A stretch of 64,000 nucleotides of DNA from Nosocomiicoccus ampullae. GTDB lineage: Bacteria; Bacillota; Bacilli; Staphylococcales; Salinicoccaceae. Within the stretch, counting starts at the first letter, position 1, and each line of letters starts with the position of its first letter. A program made the translations under genes and the position numbers. Shown piece after piece: positions 46,250-56,314 of the stretch. Location of the stretch: positions 33,916 to 97,915 of the forward strand of contig NZ_MBFG01000005.1 in the NCBI RefSeq assembly GCF_001696685.1. The letters run 5' to 3'. The notes below the pieces were generated by a model. The model saw only the letters and a program-made list of their open reading frames with translations, did no database searches and had not been told where the DNA came from.

Positions 46250-48877
46250 ATGGATATGCCAACGAAGTATAATCCAACAGAAGTTGAAAAAGGAAAATAT
46301 GAAACATGGGTGGAAGCAGGTTATTTTGAATCAGATGTAACGTCAGATAAACCACCATTTACAATTGTTATCCCACCGCCAAACGTAACAGGTAAGTTAC
46401 ATTTAGGTCACGCATGGGATACGACACTACAAGACATTATTACACGTCAAAAGCGTATGCAAGGTTTTGATACGCTGTACTTGCCTGGTATGGACCATGC
46501 CGGTATCGCAACGCAAGCACGTGTAGTTCAACGACTTAAAGAAGAAGGCATTGATATTCACGATTTAACACGTGAAGAATTTTTATCTCACGCGTGGAAT
46601 TGGAAAGAAGAATATGCAGGCCACATCCGCGATCAATGGAAAAAATTAGGACTTGGATTAGATTATAAAAAGGAAAGATTCACGTTAGATGAGGGGCTTT
46701 CTAAAGCAGTACGTAAAACGTTCGTTAATATGTATAACAAGGGACTCATTTACCGCGGTGAATACATCATTAACTGGGACCCAGAAACACGTACAGCGTT
46801 AAGTGATATTGAGGTCATTCATAAAGAAATCGAAGGCAAATTTTACCATATTAAGTATCCATATAGTGATGGTAGTGGTTATTTAGAAATCGCAACGACA
46901 CGCCCTGAAACGATGCTCGGTGATACTGCGGTTGTCGTACATCCAGACGATGAAAGATATCAAGATATTATTGGTAAAACAGTAATTTTACCACTGATGG
47001 AACGTGAAATTCCTGTGATTACTGACGATTACGTCGATATAGAATTTGGTACAGGTGCAATGAAAGTAACACCAGCACACGACCCGAATGACTTTGACTT
47101 AGGTAATCGTCACAATTTAGAACGTATTAACGTTATGAATGAAGACGGTACGATTAACGAACTCGGTGGGGAATTCGTTGGAATGGACCGCTTTGAAGCA
47201 CGTAAAGCGATTGTGAAAGAATTAGAAAAAAGAGACCAACTCATTAAAATAGAATCCCACATGCATAGTGTCGGACACTCAGAACGTAGTAATGCAATTG
47301 TCGAGCCGTATTTATCGACGCAGTGGTTCGTTAAAATGGCACCACTTAGAGATGAAACACTCGAAAACCAAGAGACGGACAATAGAGTTCATTTCGTACC
47401 GAACCGTTTTGAAGGTACGTTTAACCGCTGGATGGAAAACGTTCATGACTGGGTAATTTCAAGACAGTTATGGTGGGGGCACCAAATTCCAGCATGGTAC
47501 CATAACGAAACTGGTGAAATGTACGTCGGCGAAGAAGCGCCAGAAGATATCGAGAACTGGACGCAAGATAAAGACGTATTAGATACGTGGTTCTCAAGTG
47601 CATTATGGCCGTTTTCAACGTTAGGTTGGCCAGAAGAAACAGATTTACTTAAAAAATATTATCCAACGAACGTACTCGTTACTGGATATGACATTATATT
47701 CTTCTGGGTATCGCGTATGATCTTCTCAGGTCTTGAGCAAACTAATGAGCGCCCGTTTAATGATGTATTATTACATGGACTAGTACGTGACGAACAAAAT
47801 CGAAAAATGTCTAAATCTCTAGGTAACGGAGTAGACCCGATGGACGTGATTGATAAATACGGTGCAGATGCACTTAGATACTTCTTATCAACAGGTTCTA
47901 CACCAGGGCAAGACTTACGTTATAGCGATGGAAAAGTAGAGTCTGTGTGGAACTTTATCAACAAAATTTGGAACGCATCTCGATTTGCGTTAATGAATAT
48001 CGGTCCAGAATTTAAACATGCTGACATTAACTTAGAGGGCGAAAAAACAGTTGCTGACGAATGGATTTTAACGCGCTTAAACGATACGATTCGTGAAGTG
48101 ACTCGTCTATTTGAAAAATACGAATTCGGTGAAGTTGGTCGTATTTTATACCACTTCATTTGGGATGATTTCTGTGATTGGTACATTGAAATGTCTAAAA
48201 TCTCAATGAACGAAGGTACTGAAGAAGAAAAACAAATGACGCGTTCAGTATTACTTTACACACTTGATAAAATTCTAAAAATGTTACATCCGTTTATGCC
48301 GTTTGTCACTGAAGAAATTTACCAAGCGATTGATAATAGTCAATCTATCGTCGTGAGTGAGTGGCCGACGGTTGATGCGTCACTATCTAACGAAGAAAGT
48401 AATAAGACGATGAGTTTACTCGTAGACATTATTAAATCAGTACGTCAAACGAGAAATGAAGTGAACACACCACTATCTAAGCCAATCGATATTAAAATTG
48501 AGATTAAAGATGCAAACAGTCGAGCGCTTATTGAAGAAAACAAACACTATATTACTCGTTTCACAAATCCTGAAACGTTAGAAATCAGCGAAAAAGTGAA
48601 CATTCAAGACGATGCAAAAACTCAAGTCGTTAAAGGTGCGACTGTCGTTTTACCGCTTGAAGGTTTAATCGATATAAACGAAGAAATCGAACGTTTAGAA
48701 AAAGAACTCGAGCGTTTAGATGGTGAATTAAAACGTGTTAAAAGTAAATTAAGCAATGAAAAATTTGTGCAAAATGCACCGAAAAAAATCGTAAATGAAG
48801 AGCGTGAAAAAGAAGCTTCATACAAAGCGCAATATGAAGATGTAGAAGCTCGACTAAACGGGTTAAGAGGTAAGTAA
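46250..48877 (+). CDS. valS: Valine-tRNA ligase
   Basis: Class I synthetase of 875 residues. The HIGH motif is in [14 protein letters not shown], the KMSKS motif in [14 protein letters not shown], and the CP1 editing domain contains [13 protein letters not shown] and THPHD-like [11 protein letters not shown]-terminal coiled coil ([20 protein letters not shown]) binds tRNA. GAGG is 9 bases before the ATG. folC starts 1 bp after the stop codon, the usual valS-folC pair. Confidence 0.98.
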   Translation: MDMPTKYNPTEVEKGKYETWVEAGYFESDVTSDKPPFTIVIPPPNVTGKLHLGHAWDTTLQDIITRQKRMQGFDTLYLPGMDHAGIATQARVVQRLKEEGIDIHDLTREEFLSHAWNWKEEYAGHIRDQWKKLGLGLDYKKERFTLDEGLSKAVRKTFVNMYNKGLIYRGEYIINWDPETRTALSDIEVIHKEIEGKFYHIKYPYSDGSGYLEIATTRPETMLGDTAVVVHPDDERYQDIIGKTVILPLMEREIPVITDDYVDIEFGTGAMKVTPAHDPNDFDLGNRHNLERINVMNEDGTINELGGEFVGMDRFEARKAIVKELEKRDQLIKIESHMHSVGHSERSNAIVEPYLSTQWFVKMAPLRDETLENQETDNRVHFVPNRFEGTFNRWMENVHDWVISRQLWWGHQIPAWYHNETGEMYVGEEAPEDIENWTQDKDVLDTWFSSALWPFSTLGWPEETDLLKKYYPTNVLVTGYDIIFFWVSRMIFSGLEQTNERPFNDVLLHGLVRDEQNRKMSKSLGNGVDPMDVIDKYGADALRYFLSTGSTPGQDLRYSDGKVESVWNFINKIWNASRFALMNIGPEFKHADINLEGEKTVADEWILTRLNDTIREVTRLFEKYEFGEVGRILYHFIWDDFCDWYIEMSKISMNEGTEEEKQMTRSVLLYTLDKILKMLHPFMPFVTEEIYQAIDNSQSIVVSEWPTVDASLSNEESNKTMSLLVDIIKSVRQTRNEVNTPLSKPIDIKIEIKDANSRALIEENKHYITRFTNPETLEISEKVNIQDDAKTQVVKGATVVLPLEGLIDINEEIERLEKELERLDGELKRVKSKLSNEKFVQNAPKKIVNEEREKEASYKAQYEDVEARLNGLRGK

Positions 48878-48878
48878 C

Positions 48879-50144
48879 ATGAATTATGATGAGACGTTAG
48901 AATGGATACACAATAGAGGAAAATTCGGCATCAAACCAGGCGTTAAACGCATGGTTTGGATGCTGAATGAACTAGATAACCCACAAGACAATATTACAGG
49001 CGTACATGTCGTCGGTACGAACGGTAAAGGTTCTGTCGTATCGTATATACGAAGTGCGTTAAATGAAAATGAGTATTCAGTTGGAACGTTTACTTCGCCT
49101 TATATTGAAGTGTTCAATGAACGCATTTCAATCGACGGTACGCCGATTTCTAACGAAGATCTCGCACACGTTGCCAATATCGTACGTCCTGTGAGTGAAC
49201 GAATGGCTGAAGAAACTGAACTTGGACAAGCGACAGAATTTGAAATTATTACGGCGATGATGTTTGTGTATTTCGGTAATGTCCATCCAGTAGATATCGT
49301 AGTAGTTGAAGCGGGAATAGGAGCAACACATGACTCAACAAATGTGTTTAAACCAGTCATGACTATTTTAACGAGTATCGGTAAAGATCATACAGATATA
49401 TTAGGAGAGACCCTCGTTGAAATTACGAAAGACAAAGCTGGGGTCATTAAAGAAGATACTCCGCTTGTGTATTTTGTTGACGATACTGAATCAAAACAAG
49501 TCATTTACAAAGTATTAGAAGAAAATCATGCGAAAGGTATAGAGCTCGGAAGAGATATTATTTTACTAGATAATGAACAGGAGTTTTCGTTTAAATATAA
49601 CGATTATGATTTTAACGATATACAGTTAAAAATGCTCGGACACCATCAAATGCAAAATGCGAGCTTAGCACTTGCAGCACTTCTTGAAATGCATGAATTA
49701 GACATTGTAAATTTAGATATGAATAAAACAGTCCACGGTGTAGAAAACGTCACGTGGGTCGGGCGAATCGAAGTATTACAAGAAGATCCGACGATTATTA
49801 TAGACGGAGCGCATAATAAAGAAGCGGTTGATGTTTTAATTAAAACTATCAAAGAAAACTATGCGGATAGAAAGATTACAGTTCTATTTTCATGTGTCGA
49901 CGGAAAACCAATTCAATATATGGTCGACGAACTCGCATCGATTGCAGATGAATTTGTCGTGACTGAATTTGATTTTTATCGTAAAAAACCAGTTCAAGAC
50001 ATTTATAATGCAGTGAATCATCCGAATTTAAAACAAGTCGATGACTATATAAAATTTGTCGATCAGTTTGATGGTGATGTGTTACTTTGTACAGGTAGTT
50101 TATATTTCATCAGTTATATTAAACAACACTTTTCTAACAAATAA
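48879..50144 (+). CDS. folC: Folylpolyglutamate synthase / dihydrofolate synthase
   Basis: FolC adds glutamate to dihydropteroate and to folates. The 421-residue protein has the Mur-ligase-type P-loop HVVGTNGKGSVVSYI, the SPYIEVFNERI segment, EAGIGATHDSTNV and the linker-domain DGAHNKEA. It is translationally tied to valS (1-bp gap). In S. aureus and Bacillus a competence gene follows; here the operon ends at a bidirectional terminator facing mscL. Confidence 0.96.
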   Translation: MNYDETLEWIHNRGKFGIKPGVKRMVWMLNELDNPQDNITGVHVVGTNGKGSVVSYIRSALNENEYSVGTFTSPYIEVFNERISIDGTPISNEDLAHVANIVRPVSERMAEETELGQATEFEIITAMMFVYFGNVHPVDIVVVEAGIGATHDSTNVFKPVMTILTSIGKDHTDILGETLVEITKDKAGVIKEDTPLVYFVDDTESKQVIYKVLEENHAKGIELGRDIILLDNEQEFSFKYNDYDFNDIQLKMLGHHQMQNASLALAALLEMHELDIVNLDMNKTVHGVENVTWVGRIEVLQEDPTIIIDGAHNKEAVDVLIKTIKENYADRKITVLFSCVDGKPIQYMVDELASIADEFVVTEFDFYRKKPVQDIYNAVNHPNLKQVDDYIKFVDQFDGDVLLCTGSLYFISYIKQHFSNK

Positions 50145-50148
50145 AAAA

Positions 50149-50178
50149 ATCCCAAATTAGTAAATACTAATTTGGGAT
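50149..50178. terminator. Bidirectional terminator between folC and mscL
   Basis: A 14-bp perfect stem with the arms ATCCCAAATTAGTA (50149-50162) and TACTAATTTGGGAT (50165-50178), preceded by A7 and followed by T6 a few bases later, between convergent genes. Confidence 0.93.
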
Positions 50179-50184
50179 AATTTT

Positions 50185-50589
50185 TTAATCTTCTTCACGT
50201 AAATATTTTTGTTCTTCTTTAGCGTCTTGAAGTTTAAGTTCTTCTAAGATTTCACGTAATAATAATACTTCTTCAGCAACTGCAGGTTCTTCTTCTTTTT
50301 CTTCGAATGCACCGAATGTAGCTTTGTTTACGATTTTAATAAACATAAACACAGCAAAACCGATGATTAAGAAGTCGATAATCGATTGAATGAACACACC
50401 GTAAGTGATACCGTTCCATTCCCATGCAGATGCGAAATCTGTGTTTCCAAATATTAATGCAATTAGTGGCATGATAATATTCGCTACGAGAGAATCTACA
50501 ATTTTACCAAATGCTGCACCGATTACGACCGCTACTGCTAAATCTAATACGTTTCCGCGCATCATAAATTCTTTAAATTCTTTAATCAT
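50185..50589 (-). CDS. mscL: Large-conductance mechanosensitive channel MscL
   Basis: A 134-residue channel protein that opens on hypo-osmotic shock. The N-terminal amphipathic helix ([21 protein letters not shown]) runs into TM1 with [21 protein letters not shown] (in part), then a periplasmic-type loop and TM2 ([17 protein letters not shown]), then a charged C-terminal helix bundle. The start at 50589 has AGGAG at the right distance; a GTG three codons upstream overlaps that site. mscL close to acnA is also seen in S. aureus. Confidence 0.95.
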   Translation of the reverse strand: MIKEFKEFMMRGNVLDLAVAVVIGAAFGKIVDSLVANIIMPLIALIFGNTDFASAWEWNGITYGVFIQSIIDFLIIGFAVFMFIKIVNKATFGAFEEKEEEPAVAEEVLLLREILEELKLQDAKEEQKYLREED

Positions 50590-50765
50590 TAAATACACTC
50601 CTAAATTAAAACCTTTATATATTATACATTAAAATGATGAAAAGTATATGTTTACATCCATAATAAACGAATAGTTATTGTTTTATTCTTTTACATAACT
50701 AAATCTTATATTTAAATATAGGTAGTTCGTATTGAAAAATAATGTTTATATGTTTCAAAATGAGC

Positions 50766-50781
50766 TGTAAACAGTTACAAT
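50766..50781 (+). promoter_or_regulatory. cre-like operator overlapping the probable acnA -10
   Basis: The 225-bp gap between mscL and acnA is AT-rich. TGTAAACAGTTACA (50766-50779) fits the catabolite-responsive element TGWAANCGNTNWCA except for the central CG (here CA). It overlaps TACAAT (50776-50781), the probable -10, which has TTTCAA 17 bp upstream. Binding by CcpA would repress aconitase, as known for citrate-cycle genes in Bacillus and Staphylococcus. Confidence 0.5.
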
Positions 50782-50814
50782 TAAATTAACGTATATATTC
50801 CGGGGGGAAATTTT

Positions 50815-53508
50815 ATGACAAACAATTTACAACAAAATGCAAAACGCACATTGAATGTAAATGGAATTGAGAAGACATACTACTCACTCAGATCTTTAAC
50901 AGATGCTGGGTATAGCGATGTTGAAAAGTTACCATATTCTATTCGTGTGTTATTAGAATCTGTCTTACGTCAATATGACGGACATTCTATTCAAGAAAAA
51001 CATATCGAGTCTCTTGCGAACTGGGACAAAGGTGATTTACAAGGTAAAGAAGTACCGTTTAAACCATCACGTGTAATTCTTCAAGACTTTACAGGTGTAC
51101 CAGCTGTCGTTGACTTAGCGTCATTACGTAAAGCGATGAACGACAAAAACGGTGACATTCAAAAAATTAACCCAGAAGTACCGGTGGACTTAGTCATTGA
51201 CCACTCAGTACAAGTTGATTCTTACGGCACACACAGTGCACTCGTTAAAAACATGGAATTAGAATTTGAAAGAAACAAAGAGCGTTACGAATTTTTACGC
51301 TGGGCAGCTGAAGCGTTTGATAACTATCAAGCAGTGCCGCCAGCAACAGGTATCGTTCACCAAGTCAACTTAGAGTACTTAGCAAACGTTGTACATGACC
51401 GTGACAATGTAATCTTCCCTGACTCACTCGTTGGTACAGACTCACATACGACAATGATCAACGGTTTAGGAGTGCTCGGATGGGGTGTTGGTGGTATCGA
51501 AGCTGAAGCAGGAATGCTCGGTCAACCAAGTTACTTCCCATTACCTGAAGTAATTGGGGTTAAATTAAAAAACCAATTACCAGAAGGTGCAACAGCAACA
51601 GACTTAGCATTACGTATCACTCAAATGTTACGTGAGCACGGCGTTGTTGGCAAATTCGTTGAGTACTTCGGTGAAGGGGTATCAAACTTACCACTTGCTG
51701 ACCGTGCAACGATTTCAAACATGGCGCCAGAATACGGTGCAACGAACGCATTATTCCCAGTCGATGAGGAAACATTAAACTACTTAAGACTGACAGGTCG
51801 TTCTGAAGATCATATTGAATTAGTTGAACAGTATTTAAAAGAAAACGACTTATTCTTTAACAAAGATAAAGAACCAACATATTCTGAAGTGCTTGAGCTA
51901 GATTTATCAACAGTAGAGCCTTCATTATCAGGACCAAAACGTCCTCAAGACTTAATCTTACTTTCAAAAATGAAAGAAGAATTTGAAGCTTCTGTAACGA
52001 GAGAAAACGGTAACCACGGTCACGGATATTCTAAAGAAATCTTCGACCAAAAAGTCGACGTTGAGTATAACGACGGTGGAAAAGAAACTCTTAAAACAGG
52101 TGACTTAGTCATCGCTGCGATTACATCTTGTACGAACACATCTAACCCGTACGTAATGTTAGGTGCAGGATTAGTTGCTAAAAAAGCAGTGGAAAAAGGA
52201 TTATCAGTTCCTAAGCACGTGAAAACTTCACTTGCACCAGGTTCAAAAGTAGTTACTGGTTACCTTGAAAACTCAGGTCTTCAAGAGTATCTAGATAAGC
52301 TAGGGTTTAACACTGTTGGTTACGGTTGTACGACATGTATCGGTAACTCAGGTCCATTACGTGACGAAGTAACAGAAGCAATTACTGAAAACGACATGCT
52401 CGTATCATCAGTATTATCTGGTAACCGTAACTTTGAAGGGCGTATCCACCCACTAGTTAAAGCGAACTACTTAGCGTCACCACAGCTCGTAGTTGCTTAC
52501 GCTTTAGCAGGTACAGTTGATATCGACCTTTATAACGATCCGATTGGACAAGATAAAGACGGTAACGACGTATTTATGAAAGATATCTGGCCATCAATTC
52601 AAGAAGTTAGAGATACTGTGTATGAAACAGTAACACCAGAATTATTCAAACGTGAATACGAGACAGTGTTTACTTCAAACGAAACGTGGAACAACATTAA
52701 AGTAACAGATGCACCATTATACGACTTCTCTGATGATTCAACGTATATTCAAAACCCAACATTCTTCGAAGATTTACCAGAAGAAGCGGGCAAAGTTGAA
52801 GCATTAAATGACCTTAAAGTTCTTGCGAAGTTCGGTGACTCTGTAACGACAGACCACATTTCTCCAGCAGGTGCGATTGGTAAAGATACACCAGCAGGTA
52901 AATGGTTAATTGAACAAGGTGTATCACCACGTGACTTTAACTCATACGGTTCTAGACGTGGTAACCATGAAGTAATGGTACGTGGAACATTTGCGAACAT
53001 TCGTATTCGTAACCAAGTTGCACCAGGAACTGAAGGTGGATACACAACTTATTGGCCAACTGGCGAAGTAATGAGTATTTACGACGCAGCTATGAAGTAT
53101 AAAGAAGACGGCACTGGTTTAGTTGTACTTGCTGGTGACGACTACGGAATGGGATCAAGCCGTGACTGGGCAGCTAAAGGTACAAACTTACTCGGTGTGA
53201 AAGCAGTACTTGCTGCATCATACGAAAGAATTCACCGTTCTAACTTAGTTATGATGGGTGTATTACCGCTTCAATTCGTTGAAGGTAAACACGCTGAAGA
53301 CTACGGTTTAGAAGGAAACGAAACGTTTAACATCCCTGTAAACGAAGATGTTAAACCAGGAGATATCATTACAATCACTGCGACTAAAGAAGATGGAAGC
53401 ACTGTAGATATCGATGTTAAAGTTAGATTTGACTCTGAAGTAGAAGTAGACTACTACCGTAACGGTGGTATCTTACAAATGGTACTTAGAGACAAACTTA
53501 AAAATTAA
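50815..53508 (+). CDS. acnA: Aconitate hydratase
   Basis: AcnA converts citrate to isocitrate and acts as an RNA-binding regulator when its cluster is lost. The 897-residue protein has the [4Fe-4S] Cys ligands in [11 protein letters not shown] and [34 protein letters not shown] (core: [10 protein letters not shown]) and the C-terminal swivel domain with [17 protein letters not shown] ribosome-binding site precedes the ATG. It has its own promoter and a terminator shared with the convergent plsY. Confidence 0.98.
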   Translation: MTNNLQQNAKRTLNVNGIEKTYYSLRSLTDAGYSDVEKLPYSIRVLLESVLRQYDGHSIQEKHIESLANWDKGDLQGKEVPFKPSRVILQDFTGVPAVVDLASLRKAMNDKNGDIQKINPEVPVDLVIDHSVQVDSYGTHSALVKNMELEFERNKERYEFLRWAAEAFDNYQAVPPATGIVHQVNLEYLANVVHDRDNVIFPDSLVGTDSHTTMINGLGVLGWGVGGIEAEAGMLGQPSYFPLPEVIGVKLKNQLPEGATATDLALRITQMLREHGVVGKFVEYFGEGVSNLPLADRATISNMAPEYGATNALFPVDEETLNYLRLTGRSEDHIELVEQYLKENDLFFNKDKEPTYSEVLELDLSTVEPSLSGPKRPQDLILLSKMKEEFEASVTRENGNHGHGYSKEIFDQKVDVEYNDGGKETLKTGDLVIAAITSCTNTSNPYVMLGAGLVAKKAVEKGLSVPKHVKTSLAPGSKVVTGYLENSGLQEYLDKLGFNTVGYGCTTCIGNSGPLRDEVTEAITENDMLVSSVLSGNRNFEGRIHPLVKANYLASPQLVVAYALAGTVDIDLYNDPIGQDKDGNDVFMKDIWPSIQEVRDTVYETVTPELFKREYETVFTSNETWNNIKVTDAPLYDFSDDSTYIQNPTFFEDLPEEAGKVEALNDLKVLAKFGDSVTTDHISPAGAIGKDTPAGKWLIEQGVSPRDFNSYGSRRGNHEVMVRGTFANIRIRNQVAPGTEGGYTTYWPTGEVMSIYDAAMKYKEDGTGLVVLAGDDYGMGSSRDWAAKGTNLLGVKAVLAASYERIHRSNLVMMGVLPLQFVEGKHAEDYGLEGNETFNIPVNEDVKPGDIITITATKEDGSTVDIDVKVRFDSEVEVDYYRNGGILQMVLRDKLKN

Positions 53509-53521
53509 TCGTCCAAGTATA

Positions 53522-53550
53522 AAAGGCCAAGACATTATGTCTTGGCCTTT
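53522..53550. terminator. Bidirectional terminator between acnA and plsY
   Basis: AAAGGCCAAGACA/TGTCTTGGCCTTT, a perfect 13-bp stem with loop TTA. It touches the last bases of plsY. Confidence 0.93.
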
Positions 53551-54145
53551 ATTTCTTTTTGAATAAGTATGCTTTTGGTTCAGTTTTGTTTTTAATCCGC
53601 TTCATGTTTGGTATGTGTTTAAAGACGATAAGTATAAATAGTATTCCTGATACGATTTTAAGTGCTAAGTTATTTGTAAACAACGATAGTATAAAGAGCA
53701 TCGTTACGCCAGATACACTTGCAAGTGATACGTAGTGGAATACAGTTAAGACGATTAAAAAACAGAGTAAAATAATTAAAAAGATGAGAGGCGCAACGGC
53801 CATGATCACACCGGCACCAGTTGCGACAGCTTTTCCACCTTTAAACTTTAAAAATATAGAATATACATGGCCAAGTGCTGCACATAATCCAAATATAATG
53901 ACCGGTATATCTACGTTCATCCACATTGCTACATATACTGGAATTGCACCTTTTAAAAAGTCTAATATTAAGACGATAATCCCTGATTTCTTACCTAGAA
54001 TTCTAAACGTATTCGTCGTACCGATATTACCGCTTCCGTGTTGTCTTATATCGACGTTATAAAACACTTTTCCAATAATGTAAGCAAACGGAATCGCGCC
54101 AAAAATATATGAAGCAATAAGTAAAACGATTGTTGATAATTCCAT
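53549..54145 (-). CDS. plsY: Acyl-phosphate glycerol-3-phosphate acyltransferase PlsY
   Basis: PlsY makes lysophosphatidic acid from acyl-phosphate. The 198-residue membrane protein has about five helices, with the conserved cytoplasmic motifs HGSGNIGTTNTFRILG, FLKGAIPVY and KFKGGKAVATGAG. GAGGGTG precedes the start. It is divergent to parE, as in Staphylococcus. An extended -10 (TGTTAAAAT on the minus strand, 54179-54187) may be its promoter. Confidence 0.96.
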   Translation of the reverse strand: MELSTIVLLIASYIFGAIPFAYIIGKVFYNVDIRQHGSGNIGTTNTFRILGKKSGIIVLILDFLKGAIPVYVAMWMNVDIPVIIFGLCAALGHVYSIFLKFKGGKAVATGAGVIMAVAPLIFLIILLCFLIVLTVFHYVSLASVSGVTMLFILSLFTNNLALKIVSGILFILIVFKHIPNMKRIKNKTEPKAYLFKKK

Positions 54146-54340
54146 TTGACACCCTCATTTTTAATAGTAGGTAATAATATTTTAACACATCTCGCTCGTG
54201 TGTATATAATTATTAATGAAGCGTCTATAATAATGTTATGTAAACTTATAAAATATGTTAGAGGTTTTCAAATTGAGGGAAGTACTATAAAATATAAGAA
54301 GAGATTTTAATTCGAACGTATGTTTGTAGGAGGTACGCGG

Positions 54341-56314
54341 TTGGCACATTCAAATTACTCAGAAGACTCAATTCAAATATTAGAAGGCCTAGATGCAGTT
54401 CGTAAACGTCCAGGTATGTATGTTGGATCTACAGACGCAAGAGGTCTTCATCATTTAGTATATGAGATTACAGATAACGCAGTAGATGAAATTATTAACG
54501 GCTATGGTAATAAAATAGAAATTACAATCAATAAAAATGGAAGTATTACTGTGAGTGATAACGGACGTGGATTACCGACAGGCATGCACCAAAGTGGTAA
54601 GTCGACGCCAGAAGTTATTTTTACTATCCTCCACGCTGGAGGTAAGTTTGGCTCTGGTGGATATAAAACGTCTGGAGGACTTCATGGTGTTGGTGCGTCC
54701 GTCGTAAACGCATTATCAGAATGGCTAGAACTTGAAATATGTAGAGACGGTAAACGATATAGTATGTCATTTAAAAACGGTGGAGAAGTTGACGAGCCGT
54801 TAAAAGAAATTGGCAATACGAATCAAACCGGAACGCGTGTTACGTTTAAGCCAGATCGTACGATTTTTAAAACGGGTACACAATTTAATTTCGAGACAAT
54901 CGTTGATCGTATGAGAGAATCAGCATTTTTAGAAAAGAATCTAGAAGTGAGTATTACCGACTTAAATACAGATAAACATGAATTGTTCCATTACGAAGAC
55001 GGCTTACTTTCTTTTATTAATTTCTTACATGAAGGTAAAGAAAACTTTGGTTCACCGATCGCATTCTCCGGTAATTTAAACGGTATGCAAGCAGATGTTG
55101 CGTTTCAATATAACGACCAGTATTCAGAAACGGTCATGAGTTTTGTAAACAATGTCCGTACGAAAGACGGCGGTACGCACGAGGTTGGCTTTAAATCATC
55201 ATTTACACGTATTTTTAATGATTTCGCGCGTAAAATTGGCGAATTAAAAGATAAAGACAAAAACCTCGAAGGTAACGATATTCGTGAAGGGCTAACAGCT
55301 GTCATTTCCGTTAAAATTCCTGAAGAGTTACTTCAGTTTGAAGGACAAACAAAAGGGAAGCTCGGTACACCTGAAGCGAGACAATTAATGGATCACGTTT
55401 TAAGTGAGAATTTACCATATATTTTAGAAGAGAACGGTGTTTTATCAGCTGAACTCGTTAAAAAAGCAATTAAAGCTAGACAAGTACGTGTCGCTGCACG
55501 TAAAGCACGTGAAGAGATGCGTAACGGTAAAAAATCGAAACGTCGTGACGTTTTACTATCTGGTAAGTTAACACCAGCTCAAAGCAAAAACAGAAAGAAA
55601 AACGAACTCTTTTTAGTAGAGGGAGACTCTGCAGGAGGTTCGGCGAAACTTGGACGCGATAGAAAATTCCAAGCGATTTTACCGTTAAGAGGTAAAGTGA
55701 TCAATACAGAACGCGCACGTTTTGAAGATATCTTTAAAAATGAAGAAATAAATACGATTATCCATACGATCGGAGCAGGTGTCGGTAATGAGTTTGATAT
55801 CGATCAAGTGAACTACGATAAAGTGATCATTATGACAGATGCAGATACGGATGGTGCACACATTCAAGTGCTACTTCTTACTTTCTTCTTTAATTATATG
55901 CGTCCACTTTTACATGCAGGTAAAGTGTATATCGCGTTACCTCCGTTATTTAAATTAGAGAAAAAACGTGGTAAAAAACAAGAGACTCGATATGTGTGGA
56001 CAGAAGAGGAACTTGAAGCAATGAAAGAAGAACTCGGTGATAACGTTGAAATTCAGCGCTACAAAGGTCTCGGGGAAATGATGGCAGACCAGCTTTGGGA
56101 GACGACGATGGATCCAGAAAATCGTACACTCATTCAAGTTCTAATTGATGATGAGGCACTTTCGTTAAAACGAGTATCAACTTTAATGGGTGATAACGTT
56201 GAAATTAGACGTGACTGGATTGAAGAGAACGTCAGCTTTACGTTAGAAGATGACGCGTCAATACTCGATAGTGATCGTATTGACATATTAGAGGACGGTG
56301 ATAGTTATGCATAA
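54341..56314 (+). CDS. parE: DNA topoisomerase IV subunit B
   Basis: ParE is the ATPase subunit of the decatenating enzyme. The 657-residue protein has the GHKL ATPase motifs (TDNAVDEIINGYG, VSDNGRGLPTG, GGKFGSGGYKTSGGLHGVG in part), the TOPRIM EGDSAGGSAK and DADTDGAHI, and PLRGKVINTE. The start is TTG 54341, seven bases after AGGAGG, giving MAHSNYSEDSIQILEGL, in line with S. aureus ParE; an ATG at 54320 precedes the ribosome-binding site. The 195-bp gap to plsY contains AT-rich candidate promoters (TAAAAT at 54288-54293). It overlaps parC by 8 bases. Confidence 0.96.
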   Translation: MAHSNYSEDSIQILEGLDAVRKRPGMYVGSTDARGLHHLVYEITDNAVDEIINGYGNKIEITINKNGSITVSDNGRGLPTGMHQSGKSTPEVIFTILHAGGKFGSGGYKTSGGLHGVGASVVNALSEWLELEICRDGKRYSMSFKNGGEVDEPLKEIGNTNQTGTRVTFKPDRTIFKTGTQFNFETIVDRMRESAFLEKNLEVSITDLNTDKHELFHYEDGLLSFINFLHEGKENFGSPIAFSGNLNGMQADVAFQYNDQYSETVMSFVNNVRTKDGGTHEVGFKSSFTRIFNDFARKIGELKDKDKNLEGNDIREGLTAVISVKIPEELLQFEGQTKGKLGTPEARQLMDHVLSENLPYILEENGVLSAELVKKAIKARQVRVAARKAREEMRNGKKSKRRDVLLSGKLTPAQSKNRKKNELFLVEGDSAGGSAKLGRDRKFQAILPLRGKVINTERARFEDIFKNEEINTIIHTIGAGVGNEFDIDQVNYDKVIIMTDADTDGAHIQVLLLTFFFNYMRPLLHAGKVYIALPPLFKLEKKRGKKQETRYVWTEEELEAMKEELGDNVEIQRYKGLGEMMADQLWETTMDPENRTLIQVLIDDEALSLKRVSTLMGDNVEIRRDWIEENVSFTLEDDASILDSDRIDILEDGDSYA

